The notes: generated by a model from the letters alone, not told the origin. A DNA stretch of 64,000 nucleotides from an uncultured Collinsella sp. (GCA_958427145.1 CAUAAZ010000006.1:1-64000), one strand, 5' to 3'; positions 1 through 9,028 are shown, numbered from the stretch's first letter. Numbers and translations are program-made.

Positions 1-7
1 GGAAAAT

Positions 8-50
8 CCCCCTAATCTAGCAACGGTTTAGAGTCTACTAGATTGGGGGG
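8..50 (-). terminator. Hairpin at window start, probable terminator of the minus-strand cluster
   Basis: Arms at 8-20 and 38-50 pair over 13 positions with one G-T wobble. Read on the minus strand the stem is followed by ATTTTCC. It lies about 80 bases beyond the stop of the minus-strand gene ending at 133, so a terminator for that cluster is the simplest reading. The loop contains GCAACGGTTT, which resembles a motif in the divergent promoter near 2270. Confidence 0.45.
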
Positions 51-132
51 GGACGGGGGCCAAGCCGGATGGACTATTTGCCATTTGGCCAATGAGTGTT
101 TACCGACGGCTGAAAGCAGCGTGGCTCAAAAA

Positions 133-606
133 TCAGTGCCCACCCAAAACTCTTTTAAACGAAGGACTCTCACTGTCAATCAAACTGTTCCCTATTGCAT
201 AAACAAGATCACTTGCCTCGTCTTTTGAGAAGCAGTCAGTATCTTCCATTTGCTTCAGCTGTTCATAAATACTGTCAAGGAATTCCTTCTTCGATAGGCT
301 CTTATCGAATAACAGGCCTTTGTTCCCTTTTCGCATTGCGCTAATTCCAGCGTTTCTAATGAAGTAAAAGCAATTACGAATATCGCTTTCATAAAGAAAC
401 ACGTCGATAAAATCAGTCTCCAGCATGTCTTGCAACGGACCCGGATCACGAACGTAAAGAAACGATACCGCCTCTCCAGCAAGGAACCCATCAAAGGAAT
501 CGCAATAATCGCCGCGAAATAAGCCCGGCCGCATAGTCAAGCGATGTATGCACGGCTTTAATTTATTAATAAGTTCCCGATGGAATTCAACAGATAGGAC
601 ATCCAT
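133..606 (-). CDS. Hypothetical protein, third gene of the satD/satE-like cluster
   Basis: A 157-residue soluble-looking protein with no motif I recognise. It has no signal peptide or clear membrane segment; the middle is rich in aromatic and acidic residues (DVFLYESDIRNCFYF) and the C-terminal third is charged and probably helical. The ATG at 606 has a GAGAGG about seven bases upstream. It lies 44 bases after the satE-like gene on the same strand, so it is probably co-transcribed with it. Codon use is less GC-rich than in the later housekeeping genes, which suggests an accessory origin for the cluster. Function unknown. Confidence 0.6.
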   Translation of the reverse strand: MDVLSVEFHRELINKLKPCIHRLTMRPGLFRGDYCDSFDGFLAGEAVSFLYVRDPGPLQDMLETDFIDVFLYESDIRNCFYFIRNAGISAMRKGNKGLLFDKSLSKKEFLDSIYEQLKQMEDTDCFSKDEASDLVYAIGNSLIDSESPSFKRVLGGH

Positions 607-650
607 AGACGGCCTCTCAATCCTTCACCTATCTAACGTTTCTAATAACT

Positions 651-1397
651 TCAACAAGCGGTGCCGCTAAACAAATAACTAAATAAGATCGCAGAAGCCA
701 TTGCCAAGAACACGCTTGCCAATGAACCCAGCAAATAAACCTCAGCGAAATCCTTGTCACTTTCCAGCTGCTTAAAGCGCGCGATACTTTTTGCAGTAAA
801 AATAAATGCAATAGCCGAATATTGGTTCAGCAGGGAAAGCGCCGCGACAATCAGTCTTTCAAATATTCCAATCCACTTGCCTGAATGTGCGGTTGTCGTA
901 TCCGCCGACTGCTCAACACCCGGGTTTCGAAGAGATTGGAGCACCTTTGCAATAACAATGCTACAAGGGCGTCCACAAAAGCACAGTGTCGAAATCCAAG
1001 AGAGCTCCGCTCCACGAGCGCCCAAGAGATTCGAAGCAATTGGTCGCATGGCCCACAAATAGCAACATAGAACGCTCAATATGAGCAGAATTATAATGTG
1101 CAGCACTTGATCGGCCAGAAAACTACCGACCGGCGAAAGGTCAAGTCCTGCAAACGCTCTTCTCAGGCTGCCATCGATAATCCAATGTGAAAGGGCAAAT
1201 ACTGTAAAGGACGCAGCAATGGCGGTTGCACTCGCCTCAAACAGAAGAGCTACTGTTGCTGCGGCGCCGGCCGCGTAAACTAAGCAGTGCATGGCAAGGG
1301 CAATTCTGCTGTATTCCTTCTCGCCTGCCATCTTATTCGACTGAAAATAAAAGTCGAACAGCATATGAAACAGAAGGAAACACCCGAATACTCTCAT
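651..1397 (-). CDS. satE: DUF3307-type membrane protein (SatE-like)
   Basis: A 248-residue polytopic membrane protein. The N-terminus carries the DUF3307 pattern HMLFDFYFQ followed by a basic KMAGEKEYSR stretch and HCLVYA, then several hydrophobic segments. DUF3307 proteins are often encoded beside SatD; the pair is named from the sat locus of Streptococcus mutans, and the biochemical role is not settled. The ATG overlaps the stop of the upstream satD-like gene by four bases (ATGA), so translational coupling is likely. The pairing suggests a membrane partner of the SatD protein; this is inference. Confidence 0.72.
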   Translation of the reverse strand: MRVFGCFLLFHMLFDFYFQSNKMAGEKEYSRIALAMHCLVYAAGAAATVALLFEASATAIAASFTVFALSHWIIDGSLRRAFAGLDLSPVGSFLADQVLHIIILLILSVLCCYLWAMRPIASNLLGARGAELSWISTLCFCGRPCSIVIAKVLQSLRNPGVEQSADTTTAHSGKWIGIFERLIVAALSLLNQYSAIAFIFTAKSIARFKQLESDKDFAEVYLLGSLASVFLAMASAILFSYLFSGTAC

Positions 1398-2212
1398 GCC
1401 ATCTCCAGCTCATTAAGGAAATGAACGGCGAAAGCAGCCAGCTCTCTTTCTCTTACAACATTCGCGAGTCTAAGGCTTTTCTCAAGCCCCTGCCTCGTCT
1501 TCCCCATCGCAACGCCCATTTGCCCCGCAAGCCCTACATGACTAGCCCTGATGCTATCTACGTTGAGGTTGAGCGAGCTGCCCAACGCCACTGGCGCGCA
1601 ATCGATCGGATTGCTTTTAGCGCCATACTTTTTGCCTATACGTGTTTCGAAGAGCTCAGTATACCTTTTGCTCAAAGTCGCGTCTGTGCCCTCGTGCAGC
1701 ATTAGCGGCCGCAGCAACTCAACAACCTCGCAGTAATTACGCTGCGACACGTTTCTGCGATCGATTATTTCCAGACAGCCCGCCGCGCATAGCTCTTTCT
1801 CACGCGAAACACCCGAAGCATCAATGATCTTCAAATTACTGTACTTATCTTTTTCGGACGCAGCAATTGCTCTGCGTGCACGATGGTATGCCGACCCGTC
1901 TTGCTCCGTCGACAATGCAGACTGCATCCGAGTTTTCCATTCTCCAACTCCGATACCACCCCTAAGATCAACCGTCTGGACGAGTATCTTGATAAATCTA
2001 TATGCCAAGAAAGCGCCAGCCGTACTACGAAATAGGCCCTGCAATTCATCGCCCGCACTAAACATAAGCGGCATTTCGAGCTCAGTTTTAAACAGCTCGT
2101 TTGTGCAGTCCATAGCGTTCGCAAGATCTTCCTGCGCGCTTTGCCTCCTACTGTCCGAAAGACATCTCGAATGTCTCATATCAACCATGAGGGCCGAATA
2201 GCTATTGTTCAT
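1394..2212 (-). CDS. satD: SatD-family protein with a C-terminal helix-turn-helix
   Basis: A 272-residue protein resembling the SatD family. VDMRHSR (D11) opens the protein, AGDELQGLF follows at 54-62, and LRGGIGVGE at 83-91. This spacing recalls the metal-binding palm of GGDEF and class III cyclase proteins. Residues about 227-248 (GLAGQMGVAMGKTRQ and onward) look like a helix-turn-helix. I start at the ATG at 2212, preceded by GGAAAGG, rather than at the ATG 18 bases upstream. It overlaps the satE-like gene by four bases. Family assignment is fair; the palm-enzyme idea and DNA binding are inference. Confidence 0.7.
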   Translation of the reverse strand: MNNSYSALMVDMRHSRCLSDSRRQSAQEDLANAMDCTNELFKTELEMPLMFSAGDELQGLFRSTAGAFLAYRFIKILVQTVDLRGGIGVGEWKTRMQSALSTEQDGSAYHRARRAIAASEKDKYSNLKIIDASGVSREKELCAAGCLEIIDRRNVSQRNYCEVVELLRPLMLHEGTDATLSKRYTELFETRIGKKYGAKSNPIDCAPVALGSSLNLNVDSIRASHVGLAGQMGVAMGKTRQGLEKSLRLANVVRERELAAFAVHFLNELEMA

Positions 2213-2363
2213 CAGGCTTCCTTTCCTCATGGCGATTATAGCAACTATTTTAGTTGCTTTCGCTCATTTGCAACGGTTTTAGTTTCTTTATGGCGGATGC
2301 AACTGAAATCGTTGCATTGTAATAGGCTATAATTCTTCCAAATCGCCTAGAGAAAGTGTTTGA
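2213..2363. promoter_or_regulatory. Divergent promoter region with repeated GCAAC/GTTGC dyads
   Basis: This gap separates the satD-like gene (minus) from a glycosyltransferase (plus). It holds the perfect dyad GCAACTATTTTAGTTGC at 2241-2257, a half-site TTGCAACGG at 2268-2276, and a second dyad with arms ATGCAAC/GTTGCAT at 2297-2317. A TATAAT at 2328-2333 suits the plus gene, and ATTATA at 2235-2240 is a TATAAT on the minus strand for satD. Dyads next to both -10 boxes suggest repression, perhaps by the SatD helix-turn-helix protein (inference). Confidence 0.5.
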
Positions 2364-3464
2364 ATGCTGACCGTAATCGTGCCTACTTACAATGCCGAGC
2401 CGTATCTTTCTCAGGCTATAGGCAGTCTATTAAACGAAAACAAAATCGAGCTGGAGATCCTCGCCATCAACGACGGATCCACCGATAACTCGCTCGCCGT
2501 TATGCAAGAATTCGCTGCGCGCGACTCACGCGCTCGAGTGATCGATAAGGCAAACCAGGGTTACGGCGCAACCTGCAATCTGGGCATTCGCGAGGCAAAG
2601 GGCGACTGGATTGCCATCCTCGAGCCCGATGACTGGATCGAGCCCGGAATGTACTCCGACATGCTTGCCTTTGCCATGCGCGAATTTGGCGATCCGAACA
2701 AGCTCGATATTATCGAGACCCCGTATTGGATCATTCGCAACCCCGATACCCCCCAAGAGGTCAAACTACATTGCGCATATCGCGGTCGCATTAAACCGCC
2801 TCGGCAACCGTTCACCATTCACGACGCTCCACACCTGCTGGCCCATCATCCGTCCATTTGGTCGGCAATCTATCGTCGCGACTTCCTGATGCAAAACAAT
2901 ATCTGGTTTAAGGAAATCCCCGGTGCGGGCTGGGCCGACAATCCATTCCTTGTCGAAACGCTCTGCCAGGCAAAGGCGATCGCTTACTGGCCCAAGCCGT
3001 ATTACTGCTACCGCGAGGAAACACCCGAAAAGGCAGCCGCCCTGGCCAAGCGTGATCCCTTGATGCCGTTTAATCGCTGGAACGACATGGTTGATATCCT
3101 TGAGCGGCTCAACGTCACCGACCCCGCCGTTTGGACACCGCAAATCACACGCGGCTTCACCTATATGGGCATCATGATTGAGCACACCGGAATTGAGGGG
3201 GACCCCGAAATCGAGCGGGCGATCCACAAGATGTTCGAACGCATGCCGCAAGAGCTGGTATTTGCCAATCCTCGCGTTACCCCCGCGGCCAAAAAGCTCT
3301 ATGCCGAGTATATGGGCATTGCCAATCCTAAAATCAGCTACTGCGCGTACGCCAAGGACCTCGTGGGCGAGGGCTTGTATAACGTATGGAACAAGGGCCC
3401 CAAGCAGACTCTAAAAATGATCACATCGCACTTTGGTTCATACAACGCACGTGCTGGAAAATAG
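2364..3464 (+). CDS. Family 2 glycosyltransferase
   Basis: A 366-residue GT-A fold transferase with the catalytic domain at the N-terminus: VIVPTYN at residues 4-10, NDGSTDNS near 36-43, and the metal/nucleotide-sugar motif EPDDW at 87-91. No membrane segment is obvious, so it is probably a cytoplasmic or peripheral enzyme adding sugars to a lipid- or cell-wall-linked glycan. The sugar cannot be read from sequence. It is followed, almost overlapping, by a broken acyltransferase gene, which suggests a small surface-polysaccharide decoration unit. A TATAAT sits about 30 bases upstream; the ribosome-binding site (GAGAAAG) is modest. Confidence 0.85.
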   Translation: MLTVIVPTYNAEPYLSQAIGSLLNENKIELEILAINDGSTDNSLAVMQEFAARDSRARVIDKANQGYGATCNLGIREAKGDWIAILEPDDWIEPGMYSDMLAFAMREFGDPNKLDIIETPYWIIRNPDTPQEVKLHCAYRGRIKPPRQPFTIHDAPHLLAHHPSIWSAIYRRDFLMQNNIWFKEIPGAGWADNPFLVETLCQAKAIAYWPKPYYCYREETPEKAAALAKRDPLMPFNRWNDMVDILERLNVTDPAVWTPQITRGFTYMGIMIEHTGIEGDPEIERAIHKMFERMPQELVFANPRVTPAAKKLYAEYMGIANPKISYCAYAKDLVGEGLYNVWNKGPKQTLKMITSHFGSYNARAGK

Positions 3465-3468
3465 TCTG

Positions 3469-4613
3469 ATGGGCAGCAAAGCAAGCAGAAATACCTCCAT
3501 CGAAGCGCTGCGCCTGGTGGCGGTCGCTGGGATCGCCATATTCCACACGTTTCAGTGGACCTTCCAAGCCGTCTGCACCGGCGTGCCGGAATACGCATCG
3601 CTTGCGGCTTTCCCTATTCGGGACTGCTGGGGTTCATCAACCAACTCGGCTGCTGGGCCAACGAGGTCTTCTTTATGATCTCGGGGTACTTCCTTATTCC
3701 CTCGGCGGTACGCGTCCTCCAAAACGGGTCATCCGCGCAGTATCTCACGCTCAAATCGCTTGAGCGCCTCAAGAAGATCGTCTTACCCACGCTCTTTTAT
3801 TGCGCAGCTTGCCCGCTTGTTTCGATGTACGTCTATCCCCTGCCCGAAATCTCGCTACACGAGATTGGCTGGCTTACGCTGGGCATCGAGTTTATCTGGG
3901 TCTACGCCGCCTCCGTATTGCTTGTCCCAGTGATTGCGCTGATACGACAGCAGATCGGCAGCAAAAGGACCCCGTTTGTCGTAGCGCTCCTCGTGTTCAC
4001 AACATTTGGAATCAACTGCTACATCGCGGCGACGGCGAACGAAGCGGCCGGTATCGTTTTATGGCGCAAGCTCATGAGCGCCGTTACCTACCTGGTCGCG
4101 TTTATTGCAGCTGGAGAAATGCGCTTTGTCCTCGAATGCCACGGCAACGCATCCGGCGCTCAAAAATCCAAGATCGTACTCATCGGACTCGTTACCGCCG
4201 CCATCGCGCTCGAGCTTCTGCTATCGGCAAATAGCCAGTACGACGCGCTCTGGAAGCTCTCCTACAAGTCCACTTCCGTCATATCCTTTATCTTGGCCGC
4301 CGCATCCGTTGCCGCCGCAGCGCTCCATCAGCCGCGCCACAAAGTCACTGCTGCAGACAAGACAATCATGTCCCTCGCCGCAGGAACGCTCGCTTTCTAC
4401 GCCGTGCAGTCGTTTACCTGCAATGTCTGGCGGCCCATCTTCGACAAAGCAATCTACGCCATGGCAACAGGCATCCAAACGGGAGAGCCCCGTCCAGCCG
4501 CCGCCATTTTGCTCGGAATCCTTATGAGCCTTTGCCTCGCGCTTTCCCTGCTCCTCGTGGATATCGTGCGCAGGGCCGTAGTCGCGACCATCAAGGCCCA
4601 CATGAAAGGCTAA
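3469..4613 (+). pseudogene. Acyltransferase-3 family membrane protein, frameshifted
   Basis: The reading frame starting at the ATG at 3469 (GTG at 3451 is an alternative) encodes SIEALRLVAVAGIAIFHTF, a typical acyltransferase-3 N-terminus. After about 48 residues it leaves frame. The continuation, YSGLLGFINQLGCW and then a run of membrane segments to 4613, lies one base back. Changing frame at TTTCCCT (3609-3615) restores a continuous protein of about 380 residues, so one C appears to be missing from the CCC at 3612-3614. Such proteins O-acylate sugars of surface glycans, which fits the glycosyltransferase just upstream. It could be true decay, a sequencing error, or less likely a programmed -1 shift. 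It converges on the next gene with a four-base overlap of stops. Confidence 0.75.
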
Positions 4614-5950
4614 GCGACCTTCTGACTCCTCAGACCACGAAGCGCGCTTACACCAGAAGCAAATAAAATCGCAAAGACAATCGCCCAGTTCTTACAGCCA
4701 AATACCGGAATATGAACGATTGCATGGTCATGCATAACAACGAAATAACCCAGAACAACCACCAGAGGCAGCGCCATGAGCAGTGACTGGATCAACATCT
4801 TGCGACGACGACCACCTTGCGCTCCGCCCCGTATCGAGCAAACGAGCACGGCAATCCAAATCGCCAATACGGCAGCAAACGAAACAAGACAAACAACGTT
4901 CGAGATCATCGCATAACCAGCAGTTGAGCAAACGGCGAACAGCTGCGGACTCATGCTATAAAACTCCTTCAAAATCTGAGGCCAGTCAGCCTGGGGCAAC
5001 AGTGACGAAGTCCCATGCGCAGACCAAAGGCCCATCTCGCCCAGAACGTTCGAAAAGACCTCGTTCCAGCCCAGCACAAACGCCGCGACAACCCATTTCA
5101 TCGCCCAGGTAAACACAAACGAAAGCCCAAACCCAAAGAGCGCCTGCAGCATCGTGACGACGCAGCGCTTGGAGCGCTCACCCTTGGGAAGCGCAATGAA
5201 GGCGAAAAAGCAATGCAGGGCGACAACTGCGGCAGGAATCGTTAAAAAGTCAAGAAACGAAAACACGGCACCCGTCGCAATCGACCAAAGGACAAGACGG
5301 CTTGTAAAAGCCCGTGCGTTCGGAGCCGACCCCAAACGAAGACTCATGCAAGACATCATGATGAGCGCAACAAAGAACGAGATGCACAGCAGTAGATCAC
5401 CGATAAAATTAAAAAACAGATTGGTCGAGAACAACAGGATTGCAAGGAAACCCAACGTCAATGGTTTTGAAAACCGCTTCCGCAAGGCAACGTAAGCGCA
5501 AGCGGAGCCGGCAATCGCCAGAGCAGCTGCGGGCGCCACGACAACGTCGATACCGCCAATAAGCAGGCAGACATTCGTAAGTAGCTGCCATCCGTGCCAA
5601 TACCGGTAGTACTGCTGGTGCGTAATCCCGCCGGCTTTCGTAACGTCATCAATCTCGGCAACAGCCATCGTCTTAAACGGAGAACCTTGGTCCTTTTGCT
5701 GTGCGACTTCAATGATAAAACGATTATTATCAAAGCAAACAGGACCAGCTGCAACACGGTGGTCGTAGACATACATGTCAGACAACAGGGCAGAGGACTC
5801 CGAACCCTGCGCATGCGACTCGATAACGGGCCTCGGCAGGCAATTCGCCGCGGTATTGCTCAGGACAAATGCGGCTTGAAGAACCAAAAACAGCAACATG
5901 ACCTTGACGGGAAGGCTATCGGCAAAGGAGGCTAAACGAGCTTTATTCAC
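4610..5950 (-). CDS. Polytopic membrane protein of unknown function
   Basis: A membrane protein of about 446 residues with one N-terminal segment, an extracytoplasmic loop of roughly 100 residues (DMYVYDHRVAAGPVCF, then THQQYYRYWHGW), and about nine further segments. The layout, a large first outer loop then many helices, resembles GT-C glycosyltransferases or lipid-linked-sugar handling proteins, but I see no diagnostic motif. The open frame extends to a GTG at 5992; I prefer the GTG at 5950, preceded by GGA and giving a short basic N-terminus, but the start is uncertain. Its position among glycosyltransferases suggests envelope work. Confidence 0.65.
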   Translation of the reverse strand: MNKARLASFADSLPVKVMLLFLVLQAAFVLSNTAANCLPRPVIESHAQGSESSALLSDMYVYDHRVAAGPVCFDNNRFIIEVAQQKDQGSPFKTMAVAEIDDVTKAGGITHQQYYRYWHGWQLLTNVCLLIGGIDVVVAPAAALAIAGSACAYVALRKRFSKPLTLGFLAILLFSTNLFFNFIGDLLLCISFFVALIMMSCMSLRLGSAPNARAFTSRLVLWSIATGAVFSFLDFLTIPAAVVALHCFFAFIALPKGERSKRCVVTMLQALFGFGLSFVFTWAMKWVVAAFVLGWNEVFSNVLGEMGLWSAHGTSSLLPQADWPQILKEFYSMSPQLFAVCSTAGYAMISNVVCLVSFAAVLAIWIAVLVCSIRGGAQGGRRRKMLIQSLLMALPLVVVLGYFVVMHDHAIVHIPVFGCKNWAIVFAILFASGVSALRGLRSQKVA

Positions 5951-6187
5951 AGGGCATCCAAACAGAAAGATCGCGTCCACAGGAATCGGCACCTATGTAA
6001 TACCACAATGCGCGCTTGCAATCTCACCACGCACGCACGTCAACTAGGCTTGTAGCAAACGTTCTTGGTGATTAGCGGAACATTACCCGCGGGCGCCCGC
6101 CTACGCTTACAATAGTCGTGTCCTATGGGACACGTTGTTTATTCCGCAGGGCCGAAATGCTGCCCACGCGAAAGGATATTCTCGTTC

Positions 6188-7207
6188 ATGACTTCCACCC
6201 TTCCCGCTCCCATCGATAAGCTCGCCATCGTCGTCGTTACGTACAAGCGCCAGGAACTCCTGGCCAACTTGTTCGACTCTATGACCGAGCTCACGGCAAC
6301 GCCCTGGCGCATCGTGATTGTCGATAACGAGAATTCGCGCGAGACCAAGGCCATGTGCACCGCATTCAACGAGCGCCTGGCCAACCTGTGGGGCATCGAC
6401 ACCGAGCAGCCCGACGCGCAGGGCGGCACCGACCGTGTCATCTACGCCCCGCAGCTCGAAAACGGCGGCGGTGCGGGCGGCTTCTCCGCCGGCACCAAAT
6501 GCGCCTACGACCTGGGCGCCCAGTGGTTCTGGGTGATGGACGACGACGTGCTCGTCATCCCCGAAGGCATCGAGCGTCTTGCCAAGTGGACCGACCGCTA
6601 CGATGTCATCCAGGGTTCGCGCCTGGACTTTGACGGCGGCGCTTTCTTTTGGCAGTACCAGCTCATCCTTTCGCTCGGCATCCCTAACCCCATCGCCAAG
6701 TGGGATCTGGGTCCCGAGGGCTACCGCGCCATGAACCAGCTGTGCTTTGAGGGCGGCATGTTCTCGCGCCGCGTGGTCGACAAGATTGGCCTGCCCGACG
6801 CGCGCTTCTTTATCTACGGCGACGATGCCTGCTACGGCTACGTAGCCAGCCAGCACTTCCCCGCCGCCGTGGTCGCCGACGTGGTGCTCAAGCGCGCCCG
6901 TGCCGTCTCTAACTGGGATATCGCCGGCAAACGCCAGCTCAACTCTACGAGCGACACCAACCGCTACTACATCATGCGCAACCGAGGCTTCCTCGCTCGC
7001 TATATGCAGATCTACGGTGACTACCACCCCATGTTGTTCCGCCTGGGCAATGCCGCGACCTTCTGCAAGGAATTCATTCGCCTGGCCGCCGTTGACAAGT
7101 GCTTTAAGACCGGTATTCCGGCGCTGCGACGCGGCATGAAGGACGCCCGCAAGATCGTTAAGGATCCCAACTGGAAGCCCATGCCGCCCATGAAGGACAC
7201 GGAGTAA
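6188..7207 (+). CDS. Family 2 glycosyltransferase (GlfT/rhamnosyltransferase-like)
   Basis: A 339-residue GT-A transferase. AIVVVTYKRQELL sits at 13-25, VDNENS at 45-50, the GGGAGGFSAG segment at 93-102, and the catalytic acidic motif WVMDDDVLV at 115-123, with FIYGDDACYGY downstream. GGGAGGFSAG followed by DDD is typical of galactofuranosyl- and rhamnosyl-transferases building cell-wall arabinogalactan-like or O-antigen-like polymers; the actual sugar is not certain. The ATG at 6188 has GAAAGGA at good distance; upstream in-frame codons lack such a site. A TACAAT at 6108-6113 may be the -10 box. Confidence 0.85.
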   Translation: MTSTLPAPIDKLAIVVVTYKRQELLANLFDSMTELTATPWRIVIVDNENSRETKAMCTAFNERLANLWGIDTEQPDAQGGTDRVIYAPQLENGGGAGGFSAGTKCAYDLGAQWFWVMDDDVLVIPEGIERLAKWTDRYDVIQGSRLDFDGGAFFWQYQLILSLGIPNPIAKWDLGPEGYRAMNQLCFEGGMFSRRVVDKIGLPDARFFIYGDDACYGYVASQHFPAAVVADVVLKRARAVSNWDIAGKRQLNSTSDTNRYYIMRNRGFLARYMQIYGDYHPMLFRLGNAATFCKEFIRLAAVDKCFKTGIPALRRGMKDARKIVKDPNWKPMPPMKDTE

Positions 7208-7231
7208 CAGAAGCCGGAAACACCTCAGCGC

Positions 7232-9028
7232 TTAAAGCCGCTGGTGCACCGTAGCCACATGCTGTCCATCAAACCCAAACCCCCAGCGCATGCGGCCAAC
7301 GCCGGGTCGCGGCACACGGATTTCGTCGATGCCGTCGCGCTCTATGTCGAGTAGCGACTGCACGGCCAGCAATTCCAGGCCCAGCGCATCCACATCGGGG
7401 TCATACATCAAGTTAATCGTTATCAGCGGTCGTTCGTCCAGCATGCCAATCGTGTCTGCTACGTCGAACACAGCACCCGTAGGGAAAACCTGGATGTCCC
7501 AGCGACCCGCGCCACACTTTCGCCTCGAGGCAGGATTGGCATAGCCCGGCAAGCCAAAGCAGAGCCCCTGCAAGAGCAGATGATATGGCAGCGGCTTATC
7601 TGGGTCAGTCTCACCGGTTCCCGCATCCCCCAGGATGCGGCTTAGCGCCCGCCTCACGGTATCCTCGTTCCCACGGCACAGCCCGTCGCGAAACGCATCG
7701 ACGTCTCGAATGTCTTCGGCAGCGCACTCAAACCACTCAACAATTACTAGACGCAAGACCTGGCGAAGCTCTTTATTGGGCAATCGCAAAACACGGAGGC
7801 GATCGCCATGCTCTGGCTCCTCAGTCATATCCGTCGTGAGAAAACCGGACAGATACAGCGCTGTCCACATGCCATCGTCAGGCGAGACATCTGGCTCTGC
7901 AGTGCCCAAACAAAGCGGGACCTCAGCGCACCCATGGGCCTCGAGCAAATCGAACAAGACCGAAAGGCGGTCGAGATTCCACCCGGCAACTACCCTACTC
8001 AGGCAATCGGCATATCCATACAGATCGGCACGCACAGGCGCCGCGCAGCCTCGGTCCAGAAAACCGATCACACGCTCTGGACTCGAGCAATAGGCCCTGC
8101 CAAACCGATACCCCTCGAGCCATTCACGCGCATCATCCAGGTATTCCTCGCGCCCAGCATGATTCAACAGAGCCTGGACCTCGGCATCCGAAAAGCCGAA
8201 CCAACGGTCACACCACGTCGAAAACGGCGTCGACAGACAATACGAGCAGCCGCGCGAAGAAAGCGCCGCTTCGGCAGGACCGGGACACTCCCCCATCAGA
8301 CACGTCAGCCGCAACGAATCGCGCGCAGTGGCAATGGCGTCGAACAGCACGCGATCGAATAGCCCTGCCGGATCGGCGTCGGAAGCGTCCCTCGCGCTCG
8401 CACGGCGAGACCACGCCGCATCGTACCCATCAACGAGCAATACAACCTGCTCATCGCAGGCCATCTCCAGCAGCTCAATGAGCACACCGAGCACCGAGTC
8501 AACCTCGTCCGCGCTCGCCACGCCACGCGCAACACGTTCGATGTGACGCACCTTATCTCGAGCTAAATCAGGAGCCTCCAAGAGCGCCAACAAGCGAGCG
8601 CACTCGCCCGAAAGGGCATCGCGCACGACGTCGGCAATAGCGGCACCACGCCTCGCAGCGCCAGAAAAGTCCAGCGATATCACCGGATAGCAAGCATATT
8701 CATCCCGATAGCGCCCACCGTCTGCATCCCAAATCTGAGCATTGGCAAACAAACGCTGATCAGCGCGACCAACCGCTGGACGCTCCAGAAAAGCCCTGAG
8801 CGTCGACAAGTTCATGCTTTTGCCAAAACCCTCGGGTCGACAGCACACCACAACGGACGCGTCGCAGTCCAACACATCGGCAATAAACATGGTCTTGTCG
8901 ACCAGCGTGCAGCAACCAAGAGCCTCCGCATAGTCGTGCATGCCAATGGGCAAAGCCGCATCGTCGGCACAGCCGATCAAACGCACGCCAAAGCCAGCAG
9001 CACAATCAACATTTGCCTGTTCAGACAC
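7232..9028 (-). CDS. AAA-ATPase-like protein with degenerate PD-(D/E)XK domain
   Basis: A 598-residue protein of the AAA-ATPase-like / DUF1703-type family common in gut bacteria. The N-terminal VDKTMFIADVLD leads into a P-loop-like CRPEGFGKSMNLS at about 63-75, and LLVDGYDAAW resembles Walker B. The C-terminal nuclease-like part keeps GRWDIQV but has PLITINLMYD where active members have an IIEFK-type motif, so the nuclease site looks lost. I choose the GTG at 9028 because AGGGGGA precedes it; the frame stays open to 9160. The family is linked by some to mobile elements or defence, but its role is unproven. Confidence 0.7.
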   Translation of the reverse strand: MSEQANVDCAAGFGVRLIGCADDAALPIGMHDYAEALGCCTLVDKTMFIADVLDCDASVVVCCRPEGFGKSMNLSTLRAFLERPAVGRADQRLFANAQIWDADGGRYRDEYACYPVISLDFSGAARRGAAIADVVRDALSGECARLLALLEAPDLARDKVRHIERVARGVASADEVDSVLGVLIELLEMACDEQVVLLVDGYDAAWSRRASARDASDADPAGLFDRVLFDAIATARDSLRLTCLMGECPGPAEAALSSRGCSYCLSTPFSTWCDRWFGFSDAEVQALLNHAGREEYLDDAREWLEGYRFGRAYCSSPERVIGFLDRGCAAPVRADLYGYADCLSRVVAGWNLDRLSVLFDLLEAHGCAEVPLCLGTAEPDVSPDDGMWTALYLSGFLTTDMTEEPEHGDRLRVLRLPNKELRQVLRLVIVEWFECAAEDIRDVDAFRDGLCRGNEDTVRRALSRILGDAGTGETDPDKPLPYHLLLQGLCFGLPGYANPASRRKCGAGRWDIQVFPTGAVFDVADTIGMLDERPLITINLMYDPDVDALGLELLAVQSLLDIERDGIDEIRVPRPGVGRMRWGFGFDGQHVATVHQRL

